DNA from: Corynebacterium sp. zg-331
Lineage (GTDB): Bacteria > Actinomycetota > Actinomycetes > Mycobacteriales > Mycobacteriaceae
DNA: 64,000 bases
NCBI RefSeq assembly: GCF_014267345.1
Contig: NZ_JACMYD010000001.1
Location: 248,001 to 312,000 of the forward strand
Direction: 5' to 3'
The stretch's first letter is position 1; each line of letters opens with the position of its first letter. Positions 28,660 to 36,791 of this stretch are shown here, piece after piece. The position numbers and the translations under genes were made by a program. The notes beneath the pieces were generated by a model. That model made no database searches and was not told the origin of the DNA. It worked only from the letters and a program-made list of their open reading frames with translations.

Positions 28660-29022
28660 ATGGGACAGCACGAGTGGTACGGCGAGGACAGCACCGATAC
28701 CCTGGCGGGAGCGGAATACCGGGAACAGGTTGCCGATAAGGATGTGTATCCGATAGAGGGACCTCCGCCGAGTGATCCCCGAGAGCCAACGGCCTCGGCG
28801 GCGTGGGCGGGGATCGGCAAAGCCGCAGTGGGCTTCGCCGCGATGATTGCCGTGCTGGCCCTGGGGCAATCAATGGGCGCGGCGATTGAGCGATGGGGCT
28901 ACGTGCCTGTAATGCTGGTATACATTGTGGCCATGATGTGCGCCGGTGCCCTGCTAACCGCAGGCGCGATGGGCCTGTGGGGATCGGTGCGTCAGAAGTA
29001 TGCGGGGCGGCATCTTGAATAA
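28660..29022 (+). CDS. Two-helix membrane protein upstream of the TNT toxin gene
   Basis: The 120-residue product has a charged, Pro-rich N-terminal half (1-45) and two membrane helices (about 51-76 and 82-107). I recognise no family. AAAGGGGAA is well placed before the ATG at 28660. It starts 32 bases after the porin stop, and its end overlaps the toxin gene by 23 bases (or 8 if the toxin starts at the TTG at 29015), so translation of the toxin is probably coupled to it. A role in toxin export or membrane insertion is a guess from position only. Confidence 0.65.
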   Translation: MGQHEWYGEDSTDTLAGAEYREQVADKDVYPIEGPPPSDPREPTASAAWAGIGKAAVGFAAMIAVLALGQSMGAAIERWGYVPVMLVYIVAMMCAGALLTAGAMGLWGSVRQKYAGRHLE

Positions 29023-31678
29023 CAAGGCATTGTTTCGGGTGTTATTCGTGGCGGGTGCGATGCATGTGTTGTGTGCCCCGATGGTGCAGGCGGAAACGCC
29101 GGAGGAACGGTGCCAGCGTGAGACCGCCGCCTGGAACTCCACGCAGGAGGCATTATGGCGAGCGACCCACCCCGGGCAAGAACCCGGGCCTGGGGCATGG
29201 CCCGGGTATGTGTGCGTGGGTGGGCCGAATAATCCCGGCGTGCCTGCCGGTGAGCAGCCGATGACCGATGGCGCAAGCGACATAGGTTTAGCTCCGGTCC
29301 CGGTGCCGGATGATGCGACCGGCGGGCATCAGCGAACTCACCGCTGGAGCGATGGAGACACCCCACCCGGACGGATGCATCACTACGAGGGATTCGGAGC
29401 GCATGATTCCGAATACTCCCGAGACATGCGCCTGGGCGGCTTGGGCGATACACGCCGAGGCCACCAGGAGGGGGGTACCCCCGCGCAGCCACCCGCCGGG
29501 GGAGAGAACGGTGACCTCGGCCCCGGCGGTGCCCGCTCGAACGTGCCCCGGGTGCGCTCCTGGGAGATCACCGTGCCGGAGGCCGCGGGAGCTGATAACG
29601 GGAACGGGGCAGATTCGCGGCGAGTGCGGGTGGTCGATGACGGCCAGGGGCGTGCGCTGGTGGTGGACGATGCTGGACGAGCGACCGGCGAGGTGATCGT
29701 CACCGATCCCGCTACCGGGCAAGGGACGTCCGTGGTAAGCGATGAGTCCGTGGTCGGACGGCTCTTTGAAGCCCTTGACCAGGCCGGTGCGCCCCTGCGC
29801 AGTGAGGGTGGGCAAGCCCCTGAGGAGAGCGAAGCCCCGGCGCCACCGCTAGAGGAGGACACGGATAATCGGCAACAAGCACCTGCGCAGATGAATAAGC
29901 CCGCTGCCGACACACCCGGGGAAGGGCTGCTGGGCACCGGCGGGGCCGTGGCCGGTGCGGCGGCGGTCATGGCGAGACGAGCACGACGCCGCGATGGTTC
30001 CCATCGCGCCGACATCGACTGGGGCGGCGGACGCAAGCAATCGCTGGTGCTCCTGGAAGGCCCGGATTCGCCCCGCGAGCACGTCTTTGAGATGGACGTG
30101 CCGCCCAGTGGGCGAATGAACAAAAACGCCGATGGCTCCGTGGACATCGTGGACGCCCAGGGAAACGTGGTGGAACATGTCCAAGCCCCCTGGGCCTACG
30201 ATGTTTCCGGCCGCAAGGTGCCCACCTGGTATGAGGTGGGTGAGGACAACCGACTGGTTCAGGTGATAGATCCCCAGCGCACCACTGCTTTGCCGGTGGT
30301 GGCGGACCCGGACAAGAAAAAGAGTACCGGCGCGAGTCCTTACAAGGCCAAGGGGACAAAGGGAAGCCAAACCCCCCAGCGGCAAAAGATCAAAGGCTTT
30401 GGACAGCCGCCTTCTTCCCAAAAGGGGAGCGGAAATCCTATGCCCGCTGCGCCTAAGACAAGTGCGGTTAAAACAGGTACGCAGCCTAAGCCGCCTGCTA
30501 AGCAGCCGGAGACGAAAATGCTGCCTCCTGGAACGCCTAGGAGGAAGATTAAGTCGATTGGTGGGCCACAGCAACCAACGAGCGGGAACTCTCCCGTGCA
30601 AAGTGAGAACTTGCTTGGTAAAGACTTGTTGAAGAGTCCACCGGCGGATCCGAATAAAAAATGTGTAGTCCCGGAGGGGCAACTACTCAATAAGGACGGG
30701 ACTTTCAATCTTAACTATCAACGCGATTTTTCTAAGGAAGTTAATTCCCGGGGTGGAAATAGCGATTTCGAAAAACATGTACGCCCCGGGAAAGATCCGT
30801 TGCCGCCGGATTATAGCCAGGTGGGTAAGCCGTTGCCACCTAATGCGCCGAGGAGGAAGATCAAGGCTGTGGGTGGGCCGCAGCCGGACCCGTATGTGCA
30901 GGAACGTAGTGGGGTCAGAAATAATTCTTCCCCGAACCGGAATCTGGATAAGGCATCCGTTGGTAAAAGTAAGGAGGAAAATAAGGGATTTCGCAAGGGT
31001 GTAAAAGATAAGATCCGAAGCGGGGTCAAGAAGGTCAATGAATGGGGACATGATAAATTTGAAGAGAGTGATAAGAGTATTAAGAAACGGGAGAACTCTG
31101 ATGGCAAGGTAGAAAGAGGTCTAGCTAAGGGGGAACGGTTAGTTCACCGTGGCACAAAGGCGGTCTATGAGTCAGTGGGTGATGGAATCGCTGCAAGCGC
31201 TCCTCTGGTTGGCTTGGGAAAAGATGGCGGCCCTGGAGTAAAAGAATCATGGCGTGATGGGCCAGGATCACTGGTTGGTGCTAGTGATAATGTATCTCCT
31301 AAAGAGGCATGGAAGGCTGTTGGGAAAGAAGCGATCGCTTATGATGAATGGAGGAATAAAGAGTACCCAGAGGCGGTGGCGCTTACTGCAACAAACCTTA
31401 TTGGCCTGAAGGGTGTAGATAAGGTTGGTAAGGCTATAAAGCCTAAGAAGCCGACGCAGCCGGTGCCGCCACCTAAGGTAACGCCGAAGCCTGCGCAAAT
31501 TTCCCCACGTGTTCAAGGGAAAAATCCGAGGAAACCCGTAGAGGGCACACCGAAAAAACCACAGGCTGCCAAGCCGGAAACTGTACCTTCTCGAGTTTCT
31601 TCTTTGCAGCAGGCCCCGACATCGAACGGAACGGCTAAAGTTGATCCATCCCCTGCGTGGTATCGTGCGGAGGGGTAG
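29000..31678 (+). CDS. Secreted modular polymorphic toxin, N-terminal delivery part (ends at an amber codon before the TNT domain)
   Basis: The 892-residue product has a signal peptide (about 1-31, cleavage after VQA), a long disordered Gly/Pro region, a hydrophobic helix (about 309-325) followed by an Arg cluster, then a beta-rich module (about 344-436) with HVFEMDVPP, QAPWAYDVSG and PVVADP. That module is frequent in actinobacterial secreted toxins ahead of the toxic domain. Three copies of a PRRKIK-like repeat follow (near residues 457, 511, 614), then a Lys/Pro-rich linker ending PAWYRAEG. The TAG at 31676-31678 stops it, yet the same frame continues open to 32188 and encodes a TNT toxin domain. 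As read, the product lacks its toxic part. GC falls in the 3' third, a sign of transfer. Confidence 0.72.
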   Translation: MRGGILNNKALFRVLFVAGAMHVLCAPMVQAETPEERCQRETAAWNSTQEALWRATHPGQEPGPGAWPGYVCVGGPNNPGVPAGEQPMTDGASDIGLAPVPVPDDATGGHQRTHRWSDGDTPPGRMHHYEGFGAHDSEYSRDMRLGGLGDTRRGHQEGGTPAQPPAGGENGDLGPGGARSNVPRVRSWEITVPEAAGADNGNGADSRRVRVVDDGQGRALVVDDAGRATGEVIVTDPATGQGTSVVSDESVVGRLFEALDQAGAPLRSEGGQAPEESEAPAPPLEEDTDNRQQAPAQMNKPAADTPGEGLLGTGGAVAGAAAVMARRARRRDGSHRADIDWGGGRKQSLVLLEGPDSPREHVFEMDVPPSGRMNKNADGSVDIVDAQGNVVEHVQAPWAYDVSGRKVPTWYEVGEDNRLVQVIDPQRTTALPVVADPDKKKSTGASPYKAKGTKGSQTPQRQKIKGFGQPPSSQKGSGNPMPAAPKTSAVKTGTQPKPPAKQPETKMLPPGTPRRKIKSIGGPQQPTSGNSPVQSENLLGKDLLKSPPADPNKKCVVPEGQLLNKDGTFNLNYQRDFSKEVNSRGGNSDFEKHVRPGKDPLPPDYSQVGKPLPPNAPRRKIKAVGGPQPDPYVQERSGVRNNSSPNRNLDKASVGKSKEENKGFRKGVKDKIRSGVKKVNEWGHDKFEESDKSIKKRENSDGKVERGLAKGERLVHRGTKAVYESVGDGIAASAPLVGLGKDGGPGVKESWRDGPGSLVGASDNVSPKEAWKAVGKEAIAYDEWRNKEYPEAVALTATNLIGLKGVDKVGKAIKPKKPTQPVPPPKVTPKPAQISPRVQGKNPRKPVEGTPKKPQAAKPETVPSRVSSLQQAPTSNGTAKVDPSPAWYRAEG

Positions 31679-32188
31679 AATGCCGACACTGTTCCGCCTG
31701 CTATTCGGAACGAAGAGTTCTTCCCCGATGACTATCGTCCTTATGGGGATCTCACGCATCCAGAGTTTGTTGAAAAATGGGGACCGGTAGATAATCCGAA
31801 GTGGCCACCAAAGAATGGTTTTGTTCTCGATTCGGAGGGAAATCCAATCACGACCTTGATGAAAGATCTACCTGAAGGAAAGGTGCTTGATAGAATAGGT
31901 AACTTAAACGGAAAGTTTTTGGGCGACGCCGGAGACTCCTTCCCGATGAGGTCTATGCATCCGGACAGGCCTTTTGAGAAGTACACGAAGGTTGTCAGGA
32001 CGGATAAGCCGTTGCCGGATGATATTAGGGTGCGTTTCGGTGAGATCGCTCCCGCGTTTGAACAGCCTGGTGGTGGAACGCAGTATATATTTGAAAGAAT
32101 CACAGGTATAGGGAAGAATGGTCCAGAAGTTGAACTAGTCAGCCTGCAAGAATTGATAAAACTTAAAATTTTCAGAAAGGTGGTTTAG
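31679..32188 (+). pseudogene. TNT (NAD+ glycohydrolase) toxin domain, in frame after a premature amber codon
   Basis: These 169 codons continue the preceding frame without any further stop. They encode FFPDDYRPYG, PKNGFVLDSEGNP, KVLDRIGNLNGKFL, SFPMRSMHP, PLPDDI and IAPAFEQPGGGTQYIF, then VSLQELIKLKIFRKVV. This order is that of TNT, the tuberculosis necrotizing toxin family that destroys NAD+; the glutamine of EQPGGG (codon 1022 counted from 29000) corresponds to a residue important for NAD+ cleavage in that family. No in-frame ATG, GTG or TTG with a ribosome site lies before the domain core (first ATG 31856 would lose its N-terminal part). It is therefore silent unless the stop is read through, or the stop is a sequencing error. 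The likely immunity gene starts 2 bases later. Confidence 0.8.
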
Positions 32189-32190
32189 CT

Positions 32191-32904
32191 ATGATCGTTA
32201 TGGAATATGGAAGTCTAAAATTTGCAGAAAAAAACAGCGGTGGTAGATATTCTTTGCCGATTGCTCCGCTGTCGGATAAGGATTGGGATACGGCCGTTCG
32301 TGGCGTGAATAAATACGAGGAGTGTGCTCGCCGTTATCTTGGAAAGGAGGAAAATAAGGGGCTATGGTTAGGGGATGAGTATCTTGTCTACGGTACTGAA
32401 GGGTTATTGGAGAATGGTGATGGGTACTCGGGGGTGCGTCATAGGAGGCAGATACCTTCTGGATGGATGAAAGCTACGCTTTCGGATCGTGGTGACGAGA
32501 CGATTGGATGGCAGCGGAGTTCCTTTGATGTGGTGTGGAAAGATGCTATGCATTCTTGTGCTTATAATGATTTTTGGCACATCTGGCGGTCAGAGTTAAG
32601 GCATACGGTCTTTAGAAGGTTGATCCCCGATCATGTACGGACTTTTCGTATATCAATGCATGGTGACATTGAGGAGGGGAACCCCGAAGAGGATGGTTTT
32701 TTCTGGAACGATCTCCTTTGCGAATCGAGAGAATTATGGGGAGAGGATTTCTTTTTTCCCGGCCCTGGGTGTATTTTTTATCATCGCGATGACCCCTCGG
32801 AATGGTATCATGCAGGAAATGAATTGGATACAGATCTTTCCTGGGGCCTGGGGCTTGACATTGAGGATTATGTGGAACTTTTGTTTGAGACTGCACTGTC
32901 TTAG
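32191..32904 (+). CDS. Candidate immunity protein for the TNT toxin (copy 1)
   Basis: A 237-residue protein without signal peptide or helices, so cytoplasmic. I do not recognise a named family. It has YSLPIAPLSDKDWDTAVRG, KGLWLGDEYLVYG, IPSGWM, an acidic patch, and the end LGLDIEDYVELLF. Position directly after the toxin domain (2-base gap) and pairwise similarity to the gene at 33333, which follows a second TNT module, make immunity the natural reading: such proteins bind the toxin and protect the producer. AAAGGTGG precedes the ATG at 32191. GC is clearly lower than in the flanking core genes. Confidence 0.65.
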   Translation: MIVMEYGSLKFAEKNSGGRYSLPIAPLSDKDWDTAVRGVNKYEECARRYLGKEENKGLWLGDEYLVYGTEGLLENGDGYSGVRHRRQIPSGWMKATLSDRGDETIGWQRSSFDVVWKDAMHSCAYNDFWHIWRSELRHTVFRRLIPDHVRTFRISMHGDIEEGNPEEDGFFWNDLLCESRELWGEDFFFPGPGCIFYHRDDPSEWYHAGNELDTDLSWGLGLDIEDYVELLFETALS

Positions 32905-33011
32905 GTTCCTCTACTTTATGCAATAAGGAGGTTTTATTTTTCGATAGTATATTGCGGCTATGTGGTAGGGTTATTGGAGTTGTCCCTTGTGTATAATTTC
33001 TAGGAGTTTTG
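32905..33011. other. Spacer between immunity gene 1 and the orphan TNT module
   Basis: This AT-rich spacer has a full ribosome site, AAGGAGG (32925-32931), with no start codon after it, which looks like the remains of a lost gene start. TATAAT at 32992-32997 is a perfect -10 box with a poor -35. None of the three frames here encodes the missing N-terminal part of the TNT domain. Confidence 0.4.
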
Positions 33012-33317
33012 ATGATTGATAGGCTTGGTAGTAAAAAGGGAAACTATCTATGGAATGCTACAGATTCGTTTCCCATGCGTTCACTTCCTCCGTGGATTGA
33101 GATGAGGTACTATGCAAAATTTGAGCGAACGGATACCCCTCTGCCGGAGGGGGTTCAAATGAGATATGGAAAAATTGCTCCTGCGTTTGAGCAGCCCGGT
33201 GGTGGAACTCAGTACCTGTTTGAAAAGGTGCTTTATCGCAATGGGGAGCCGGTGGATGTAGAGTTCTTCTCTGTAGAGGAACTTGTTGCTCATGGAATCT
33301 TGCGAGAAGTTGAGTAA
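33012..33317 (+). CDS. Orphan, N-terminally truncated TNT toxin module
   Basis: The 101-residue product starts MIDRLGSKKGNYLW, exactly at the point that aligns with VLDRIGNLNGKFL of the larger toxin, and continues with SFPMRSLPPW, PLPEGVQ and IAPAFEQPGGGTQYLFE (glutamine 61), ending with FSVEELVAHGILREVE. It lacks the first strand region of the domain and any export signal. AGGAG lies 5 bases before the ATG at 33012 (a TTG at 33009 is also in frame). It may be a decayed duplicate, or an orphan toxin tip kept for recombination as seen in other polymorphic toxin systems. Protein similarity to the first module is strong but not identical, so the duplication is not recent. Confidence 0.72.
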   Translation: MIDRLGSKKGNYLWNATDSFPMRSLPPWIEMRYYAKFERTDTPLPEGVQMRYGKIAPAFEQPGGGTQYLFEKVLYRNGEPVDVEFFSVEELVAHGILREVE

Positions 33318-33332
33318 GGGAAGGACTTGACC

Positions 33333-34094
33333 ATGCAGGTGATGGACTATGCCTCGCATAAGATCGCTAACGTGAATAGCGATAATCGACCCTGGTATCT
33401 CCCCATAGCGCCTTTGGACGATAGCGATTGGTCCTTGGCGGTGCGCGGGGTGCAATGCTATGAGAAAAAGGTCAGCGAATACTTTGGTGAAAAAGTTGAC
33501 CGCGGTTTGTGGCTAGGGGATAAATACCTCATGTACGGCACAGATTCCCCGTTGGAATTGGGGGGACGTTATTTGGGTGTGCGTCGCCGAAACCAACTTC
33601 CCTCGGGATGGTGTGTTACTTCTTTGTGCGATAGAAATGAAGAGGGGTCGGGCGGGATAGACCAGACGAGTTCATTCGATCTCGCCTGGAAGTACGTCAT
33701 GCGAAATTGTGTGCTGGATCATTTTATCGATTCTGAATTGTGGGTTGGTCTGGGGAGGCGTTCTTTCTTTGGGAATAAAATAGTGCAGAATTCCAGCTAT
33801 GTGCAGGTGTGTGCTGATGGCAGTCTTAATCCTCACGTTGATAATTTTTCTCAAGGTAACGAATGGTGGGAGGCTTATCGGGAAATATTGATGAAGGGTG
33901 ACCTGGAAAAACTTTCTCCAGGCCCGGGTTTTGTGTTTTTCTCTACGGATAATCCCCGCGATTGGTATAAGAATGTTTGGTTGGATAGTTCCGATCTTTC
34001 TTGGGGATTTGATTTAGATATAGAGGATTACATTTCCCTGCTCTTTACTGTGGGTAATGTGAAATCTCTCGATAAAATTGATGGGTTGATATAA
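33333..34094 (+). CDS. Candidate immunity protein for the orphan TNT module (copy 2)
   Basis: The 253-residue product is a clear paralogue of the protein at 32191: YLPIAPLDDSDW, AVRGVQ, RGLWLGDKYLMYG, LGVRRRNQLPSGW, PGPGFVFF and a final LSWGFDLDIEDYISLLF occur in the same order. GGAAGGA precedes the ATG at 33333; a TTG at 33327 is possible but the start MQVMDY parallels MIVMEY of copy 1. It lies 15 bases after the orphan TNT module. No signal peptide. Divergence between the two copies suggests each matches its own toxin variant. Confidence 0.65.
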   Translation: MQVMDYASHKIANVNSDNRPWYLPIAPLDDSDWSLAVRGVQCYEKKVSEYFGEKVDRGLWLGDKYLMYGTDSPLELGGRYLGVRRRNQLPSGWCVTSLCDRNEEGSGGIDQTSSFDLAWKYVMRNCVLDHFIDSELWVGLGRRSFFGNKIVQNSSYVQVCADGSLNPHVDNFSQGNEWWEAYREILMKGDLEKLSPGPGFVFFSTDNPRDWYKNVWLDSSDLSWGFDLDIEDYISLLFTVGNVKSLDKIDGLI

Positions 34095-34245
34095 TAAGTA
34101 CTTTTTGTGGTAATTTTGAAGGGTGTGAGGTTTATTAATGGAGTTGCTGTAGTAAGATCTAGGCTGCCCTATGTTCATTTTGTCCGGTTAAGCCGCCATG
34201 TGAATACCGCATCGCTGGTAGGTGAGATCCTGCGAATAAATCTCC

Positions 34246-35286
34246 CTAATGAAACCGCAGCCGCGTGGCGGTATCCTGCACCACCCGGACGTCGGACTCC
34301 TGTTGTCCGTACACCACGCGGGTGGTCAGGGCAACGGTGCCCTCGCGGGGGAGGGCACCGTTGAGGCTAAGCCGCAGGGTTCCGGTGCTGCTGGTATTGG
34401 CGTTCATCACGTCCAGGGTGTCATCGCCTCCAGCCGCGCTCTCCGTTGCCGGAGTCTCCAAAGAATCCGAGCCCCCAACAGCCCCCGCATCAGACATCAC
34501 CAGCGCCCCCTGCGCGGGCCGCTGCTGCACGCTTACGCTTAGTTCCACGGAATCCCCATCCAGCGCGGTGAGCGTGTAGGTGGTGGTTTGCAGCAGCGTG
34601 GCCTCCCCGGTGACCCGCGAGTCCACGCTCCACACGGCTCCCACTCCTACGGGTTCTGCGGGGAAGATCACGGGGAGGGAGAGCAGCTTCATCAAGGCCT
34701 TCTCCGTGAGTGCGCGCCCCGTATCACTCGCCTCTGCGGGGGCGGCCAGATCCACGGTGCTGATCCGCCCGCTGGCGTCGCCCTGCCAGCCCAGGGTGAA
34801 GCCCCGGGCGGTTCCCAGTTCGGCGTTGTTTTCCGAGAGTGAGGAGGCGGGTTGGCCTAGGGCTGTTTCCACGCGGTGTGTGCCGTCTTCGGCGCTGCCT
34901 GTTGCCCGCAGCGGCAGGGTGATGGTCTCGGCCCCCGGGAGGTCGGGGGCATCCTGTGAGGCCTCGGGGGCCTGGACCTCCACGGCGTCGGCACGCATCA
35001 CCTGCTGCCGGAAGCCGGTGGTCACGGCCACGGTGACCTGCTGTTCGGGCCACTCGGCGGCGTATTCCAGGGTGCGGTGGGGAGCGGTACCGGGATTGTG
35101 CAGCAGCACGCGGGCCGGATCGACCTGGAGGGCCACGGGTGCCTCCACGGTGGGGGTATTCTCCTCGGCGGAGCAGGCCCCCAGCATCAGGACGCAGGCG
35201 CTGAGCGCACACAGCAGGGTGCGCCCGCGCTGGGAGGCGCTGAAGCGCGGGCGGGAGGGAGCGGAGGGGAAACCAGGTACACGCAC
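34246..35286 (-). CDS. Lipoprotein of the DUF6263 type
   Basis: The 346-residue product has a signal peptide with an Arg-rich start and lipobox LGAC (about residue 30), then a beta-rich extracellular part with LLSLPVIFPAEPVGVGAVW and TYTLTALDGDSVELSVSV, features I associate with DUF6263; function is unknown. The frame is open far upstream, but the GTG at 35286 lies 7 bases after a TAAGTT -10 box and gives the signal peptide, so it is taken as a leaderless start. It converges on the island genes and is divergent from lspA. GC returns to the high core level here, marking the island edge. Confidence 0.7.
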   Translation of the reverse strand: MRVPGFPSAPSRPRFSASQRGRTLLCALSACVLMLGACSAEENTPTVEAPVALQVDPARVLLHNPGTAPHRTLEYAAEWPEQQVTVAVTTGFRQQVMRADAVEVQAPEASQDAPDLPGAETITLPLRATGSAEDGTHRVETALGQPASSLSENNAELGTARGFTLGWQGDASGRISTVDLAAPAEASDTGRALTEKALMKLLSLPVIFPAEPVGVGAVWSVDSRVTGEATLLQTTTYTLTALDGDSVELSVSVQQRPAQGALVMSDAGAVGGSDSLETPATESAAGGDDTLDVMNANTSSTGTLRLSLNGALPREGTVALTTRVVYGQQESDVRVVQDTATRLRFH

Positions 35287-35293
35287 GGTGTCC

Positions 35294-35299
35294 AACTTA
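35294..35299 (-). promoter_or_regulatory. Leaderless -10 box for the DUF6263 lipoprotein gene
   Basis: TAAGTT on the minus strand is followed by seven bases and the GTG start at 35286. Confidence 0.55.
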
Positions 35300-35352
35300 C
35301 CGTCAGGGAACCGGCGGGGTGCGGTGGTGCCAGGCGGTGGCGATGGGGAACA

Positions 35353-35865
35353 ATGGGAGCCGTGACGCAGCGCGCAATGGAGAAGAAGCGGCCCTATGTG
35401 GTGATGATGGCCGCCACGGTGCTGATCGTGGCGGCGGTGGATCAGGCGGTCAAGGCGATCATGTTGGCCTGGCTGGAGCCGGGGGTGCCGCAGCCGGTCG
35501 TGGGGGACTGGTTCCGGTTCCTGCTGCTCTTTAATCCCGGCGCGGCTTTTTCGATGGGCCAGAACTCCACCTGGTTGTTCACCTGCTTCCAGATCGCCTT
35601 CGTGGTCGCCGTGGCGGTGGCGGCCCCCCGGGTGCGCGATCCCTGGACGGCCGTGGGTCTGGCGTTGGTGGGCGGCGGCGCGCTGGGCAACCTCCTCGAT
35701 CGGCTGCTGCGCGCCCCGCAGTTCTTCCTGGGGCACGTGGTGGATTTCATCTCCGTGGGCGGCTTTGCGGTATTTAATATCGCGGATGCGTGTATTACCG
35801 TCGGAGTGGTGATTTTTCTCATCGGTATGCTCCTCGCGGAGCGCGGCACCAAGGAGGTGGGCTGA
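35353..35865 (+). CDS. lspA: Lipoprotein signal peptidase (signal peptidase II)
   Basis: LspA cleaves prolipoprotein signal peptides after lipid modification by Lgt. The product (about 170 residues) has four membrane helices, [20 protein letters not shown] and [19 protein letters not shown]; the aspartates of the last two motifs form the aspartyl protease site. The start is uncertain: ATG 35353, GTG 35362 and ATG 35377 are all in frame, none with a strong ribosome site. Its stop overlaps the next start as TGATG. Substrates in this window include the lipoproteins at 26766, 35286 (minus) and 51566. Confidence 0.9.
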   Translation: MGAVTQRAMEKKRPYVVMMAATVLIVAAVDQAVKAIMLAWLEPGVPQPVVGDWFRFLLLFNPGAAFSMGQNSTWLFTCFQIAFVVAVAVAAPRVRDPWTAVGLALVGGGALGNLLDRLLRAPQFFLGHVVDFISVGGFAVFNIADACITVGVVIFLIGMLLAERGTKEVG

Positions 35866-36791
35866 TGGCGCGGGAAGTCCGCAGCCTCCCCGTGCCGGAG
35901 GGTCTGGTGGGTATGCGCATCGACGCCGCCCTGTCCAAGCTCCTGGGGCTTTCCCGCAGCGCGGCGGCCGACCTGGCGGAGGCGGGTGACGCGCTCGTCG
36001 ATGGTGTGGCGGCGGGTAAGTCCGCGCGCCTGCACGCGGGGAGCCTGCTGACGGTGACGCTGCCGGAGCCGGTCACCTCGGTGGAGCCCACCCCGGAGCG
36101 CGTTGAGGGCATGGACATTCTTTATTACGACTCCGACGTGATCGCCGTGCACAAGCCGGTGGGGGTGGCCGCGCACCCCACCGTGGGCTGGGAGGGCCCC
36201 ACGGTGGTGGGGGGGTTGGCCGGGGCGGGCTTCCGCATCTCTACCTCCGGCCCGCCCGAGCGCCAGGGCATCGTGCAGCGCCTGGACGTGGGCACCTCCG
36301 GGGTCATGGTGGTGGCCGCCTCCGAGCGGGGGTATTCCGTGCTCAAGCGCGCCTTCAAGGAGCGCACGGTGACCAAGACGTATCACGCGCTGGTGCAGGG
36401 CCACCCCGATCCCTTCACCGGGACCATCGACGCCCCCATCGGCCGCCACCCCTCCTCCGGCTGGCGCTTCGCGGTGACCACCGACGGCAAGCCCGCGGTG
36501 ACGCACTACGACACCATCGAGGCCTTCCCCGAGGCCACGCTGCTGGAAGTGCGCCTGGAAACGGGGCGCACCCATCAAATCCGCGTGCACATGTCCGCCC
36601 TGCATCACCCCTGCTGCGGCGACCTAATGTATGGCTCCGACCCGCAGCTGGCCCGCCGCCTGGGGCTGACCCGCCAGTGGCTGCACGCGGTGCGCCTGGG
36701 TTTTTATCACCCCGCCGACGGGCGATGGATGGAGGTGGAGGCCCCATACCCGGCGGATCTGGAGGCCGCGCTGGAGAAGGTGCGCGCATGA
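35865..36791 (+). CDS. RluA-family 23S rRNA pseudouridine synthase (RluD-like)
   Basis: The 308-residue enzyme converts uridines to pseudouridines in RNA. An S4-like N-terminal domain (about 10-75: [19 protein letters not shown]) precedes the catalytic core with [12 protein letters not shown], where D141 is the catalytic aspartate, and [21 protein letters not shown] is well placed before the ATG at 35865, which shares one base with the lspA stop. The lspA-rluD pairing is common in Gram-positive bacteria. The exact target uridines cannot be read from sequence. Confidence 0.92.
   Translation: MAREVRSLPVPEGLVGMRIDAALSKLLGLSRSAAADLAEAGDALVDGVAAGKSARLHAGSLLTVTLPEPVTSVEPTPERVEGMDILYYDSDVIAVHKPVGVAAHPTVGWEGPTVVGGLAGAGFRISTSGPPERQGIVQRLDVGTSGVMVVAASERGYSVLKRAFKERTVTKTYHALVQGHPDPFTGTIDAPIGRHPSSGWRFAVTTDGKPAVTHYDTIEAFPEATLLEVRLETGRTHQIRVHMSALHHPCCGDLMYGSDPQLARRLGLTRQWLHAVRLGFYHPADGRWMEVEAPYPADLEAALEKVRA

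Noticed and set aside
31856..32188. Separate gene starting at ATG 31856 inside the TNT domain
   Set aside because: It would lack the N-terminal part of the domain, and no ribosome site precedes the ATG; the frame is continuous with the long toxin gene across one stop.
34107..34364. Plus-strand frame of 85 codons after the second immunity gene
   Set aside because: No ribosome site or family features, and it overlaps the 3' end of the better supported minus-strand lipoprotein. The spacer 34095-34245 looks like AT-rich island remnant.
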